20,943 nt of DNA, from positions 1 to 20,943 of the IMG/VR virus record IMGVR_UViG_3300032006_000115. One strand, given 5' to 3'. The DNA is from a virus. Below are positions 20,184-20,943 of this stretch, piece by piece; the first letter of the stretch is position 1, and every line of letters begins with the position of its first letter. Made by a program: the position numbers and the translations under genes. A model generated the notes under the pieces. The model was not told where the DNA came from. It did not search any database and saw only the letters and a list, made by a program, of their open reading frames with translations.

Positions 20184-20943
20184 CTCGCCCCACCCTCCGT
20201 GGTTTCCTGGCGGCCTTAAGTTTCATTCCGTAGTCGTTTGTCTTGGCTGCATGACTGGCTGCGGACTTGCGGATTAGCTTGTTGTTTTTGAACGGTCGAT
20301 AATCGACAAAGTGGTGCCATCGCCCCCAGCGTTTCACGATCCTTGTTACGTCCGGGTGCTTGGCTTGCAGTTCTTGCGATGGCTTGAGCCGCCCCTCGGC
20401 TGCGTACTTTTCAGTGAGTCCGCCCTTGCATTCCATCGACATGATTTTCTTGACGAGGAACACGTTAAAAAGGATCGTGCAGTTGCCGTCCTTCAGCACC
20501 CGCAAACACAGATCCGTGTCGTCGTTGTACTCACCCTCGCACCGATATGGCTTACCCGAGGCGGACTTTGCTTCGGTCTCGATTAGCATGTTCGAGTAAA
20601 CCCGCGTGTTCAGTGTGAACGGCTTGGCGACATTGTGCTTAGCAACCACGAACATCTCGTACTGAAAACCTGCGATTGGCACATTCTCATAACGGGCCGT
20701 GAAGTCTTCGGCAACACAAAACATCGTTCCGTCAGCAACGGGAACATGGCGATTGCGATTGCGTCGATAAAAGGTTTGCATGTTGTCATCGATCGTCCAG
20801 TACTTTTCATGACCGTGCTCCGCCGCGTGGTCCCAGATCCAGTTGCGAGTGGCGACCAGCCCCTTGTCCGTGTGCGGTAACACGAGAAGGTGCTTGGCAT
20901 CAATCACGGCCGCATACTTGTCAAACTCCTGCGGCTCGACAAC
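20155..20943 (-). CDS. TET/JBP-associated glycosyltransferase-like protein (TAGT), 5'-truncated by window edge
   Basis: The frame is open to the right edge, so the true start is outside; 262 residues are visible, opening with VVEPQEFDKYAAVIDA. A GTG at 20907 is only an internal codon in this reading. I recognise the TAGT pattern: an N-terminal VVEP-xE-(F/Y)D-x-YA segment, then WTIDDN followed by FYRRNRN, which carries the acidic metal/nucleotide-sugar site of a GT-A fold. A later acidic block, EYNDDTDLCLRVLKDG, is followed by CKGGLTEKY. The C-terminal 35 residues are very basic, fitting a DNA substrate. In known phage clusters this family is predicted to glycosylate 5-hydroxymethylpyrimidines made by a TET/JBP oxygenase. 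It overlaps the radical SAM gene by 29 bases, implying coupled translation. Family assignment is from memory of conserved motifs, and the sugar and base are unknown. Another GT-A glycosyltransferase family is the main alternative. Confidence 0.75.
   Translation of the reverse strand, partial: VVEPQEFDKYAAVIDAKHLLVLPHTDKGLVATRNWIWDHAAEHGHEKYWTIDDNMQTFYRRNRNRHVPVADGTMFCVAEDFTARYENVPIAGFQYEMFVVAKHNVAKPFTLNTRVYSNMLIETEAKSASGKPYRCEGEYNDDTDLCLRVLKDGNCTILFNVFLVKKIMSMECKGGLTEKYAAEGRLKPSQELQAKHPDVTRIVKRWGRWHHFVDYRPFKNNKLIRKSAASHAAKTNDYGMKLKAARKPRRVGRDGRKKVASK

Overview
The window carries the packaging, head, tail and late small-gene region of a tailed double-stranded DNA phage (or prophage) of the long, non-contractile tail type with an HK97-like head. 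Every gene I can support lies on the minus strand, so the biological order runs from base 20943 down to base 1. Most genes overlap by 1 to 30 bases or lie within about 25 bases of each other, as in one long late operon. The host is not proven. From memory, the Cys-rich modular tail protein and the small zinc-ribbon proteins resemble those of Planctomycetota and marine phages, which is only a moderate hint.

Right end (20943-19164): a truncated gene resembling the TET/JBP-associated glycosyltransferases (TAGT) is coupled to a radical SAM/SPASM enzyme. TAGT enzymes are predicted to put sugars on hydroxymethylated bases in phage DNA, so this pair looks like the downstream end of a DNA hypermodification cassette. 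The expected oxygenase and methyltransferase would lie beyond the right edge. The cassette runs straight into the packaging genes.

Head and neck (19147-10890): P27-type small terminase, large terminase, HK97 portal, ClpP-like head maturation protease, a hairpin with a U8 tract, major capsid protein, a 67-residue gene, gp6-like connector, SPP1 gp16-like head closure protein, HK97 gp10-like protein and a DUF3168-like tail terminator. Tail (10886-4018): tail tube, an unrecognised 115-residue gene, a tail chaperone pair that appears to be made by programmed -1 frameshifting on A AAA AAC (gpG/gpGT type), a short tape measure protein, three unrecognised tail or tip proteins, a 568-residue Cys-rich modular protein and two small genes. 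A strong nested terminator (3734-3806) closes this block.

Distal block (3720-620): a 44-residue zinc ribbon, a holin-like one-helix membrane protein, a HELAH putative metallopeptidase, a charged helical protein, an HNH endonuclease, three small unknown genes (two sharing a 25-base ribosome-binding repeat), a zinc-ribbon protein and a ribbon-helix-helix DNA-binding protein.

Left end (619-1): about 600 bases without a gene but dense in repeats and perfect palindromes. It holds five spaced TATCCCTG iterons ending in a 28-base palindrome, a duplicated 42-base unit whose dyad shows compensatory changes, two copies of a 24-base perfect palindrome, the 5' half of a tRNA-Leu(GAG)-like sequence, and the ribosome-binding site and start codon of the next gene. 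No integrase, endolysin, polymerase or CRISPR array was recognised.
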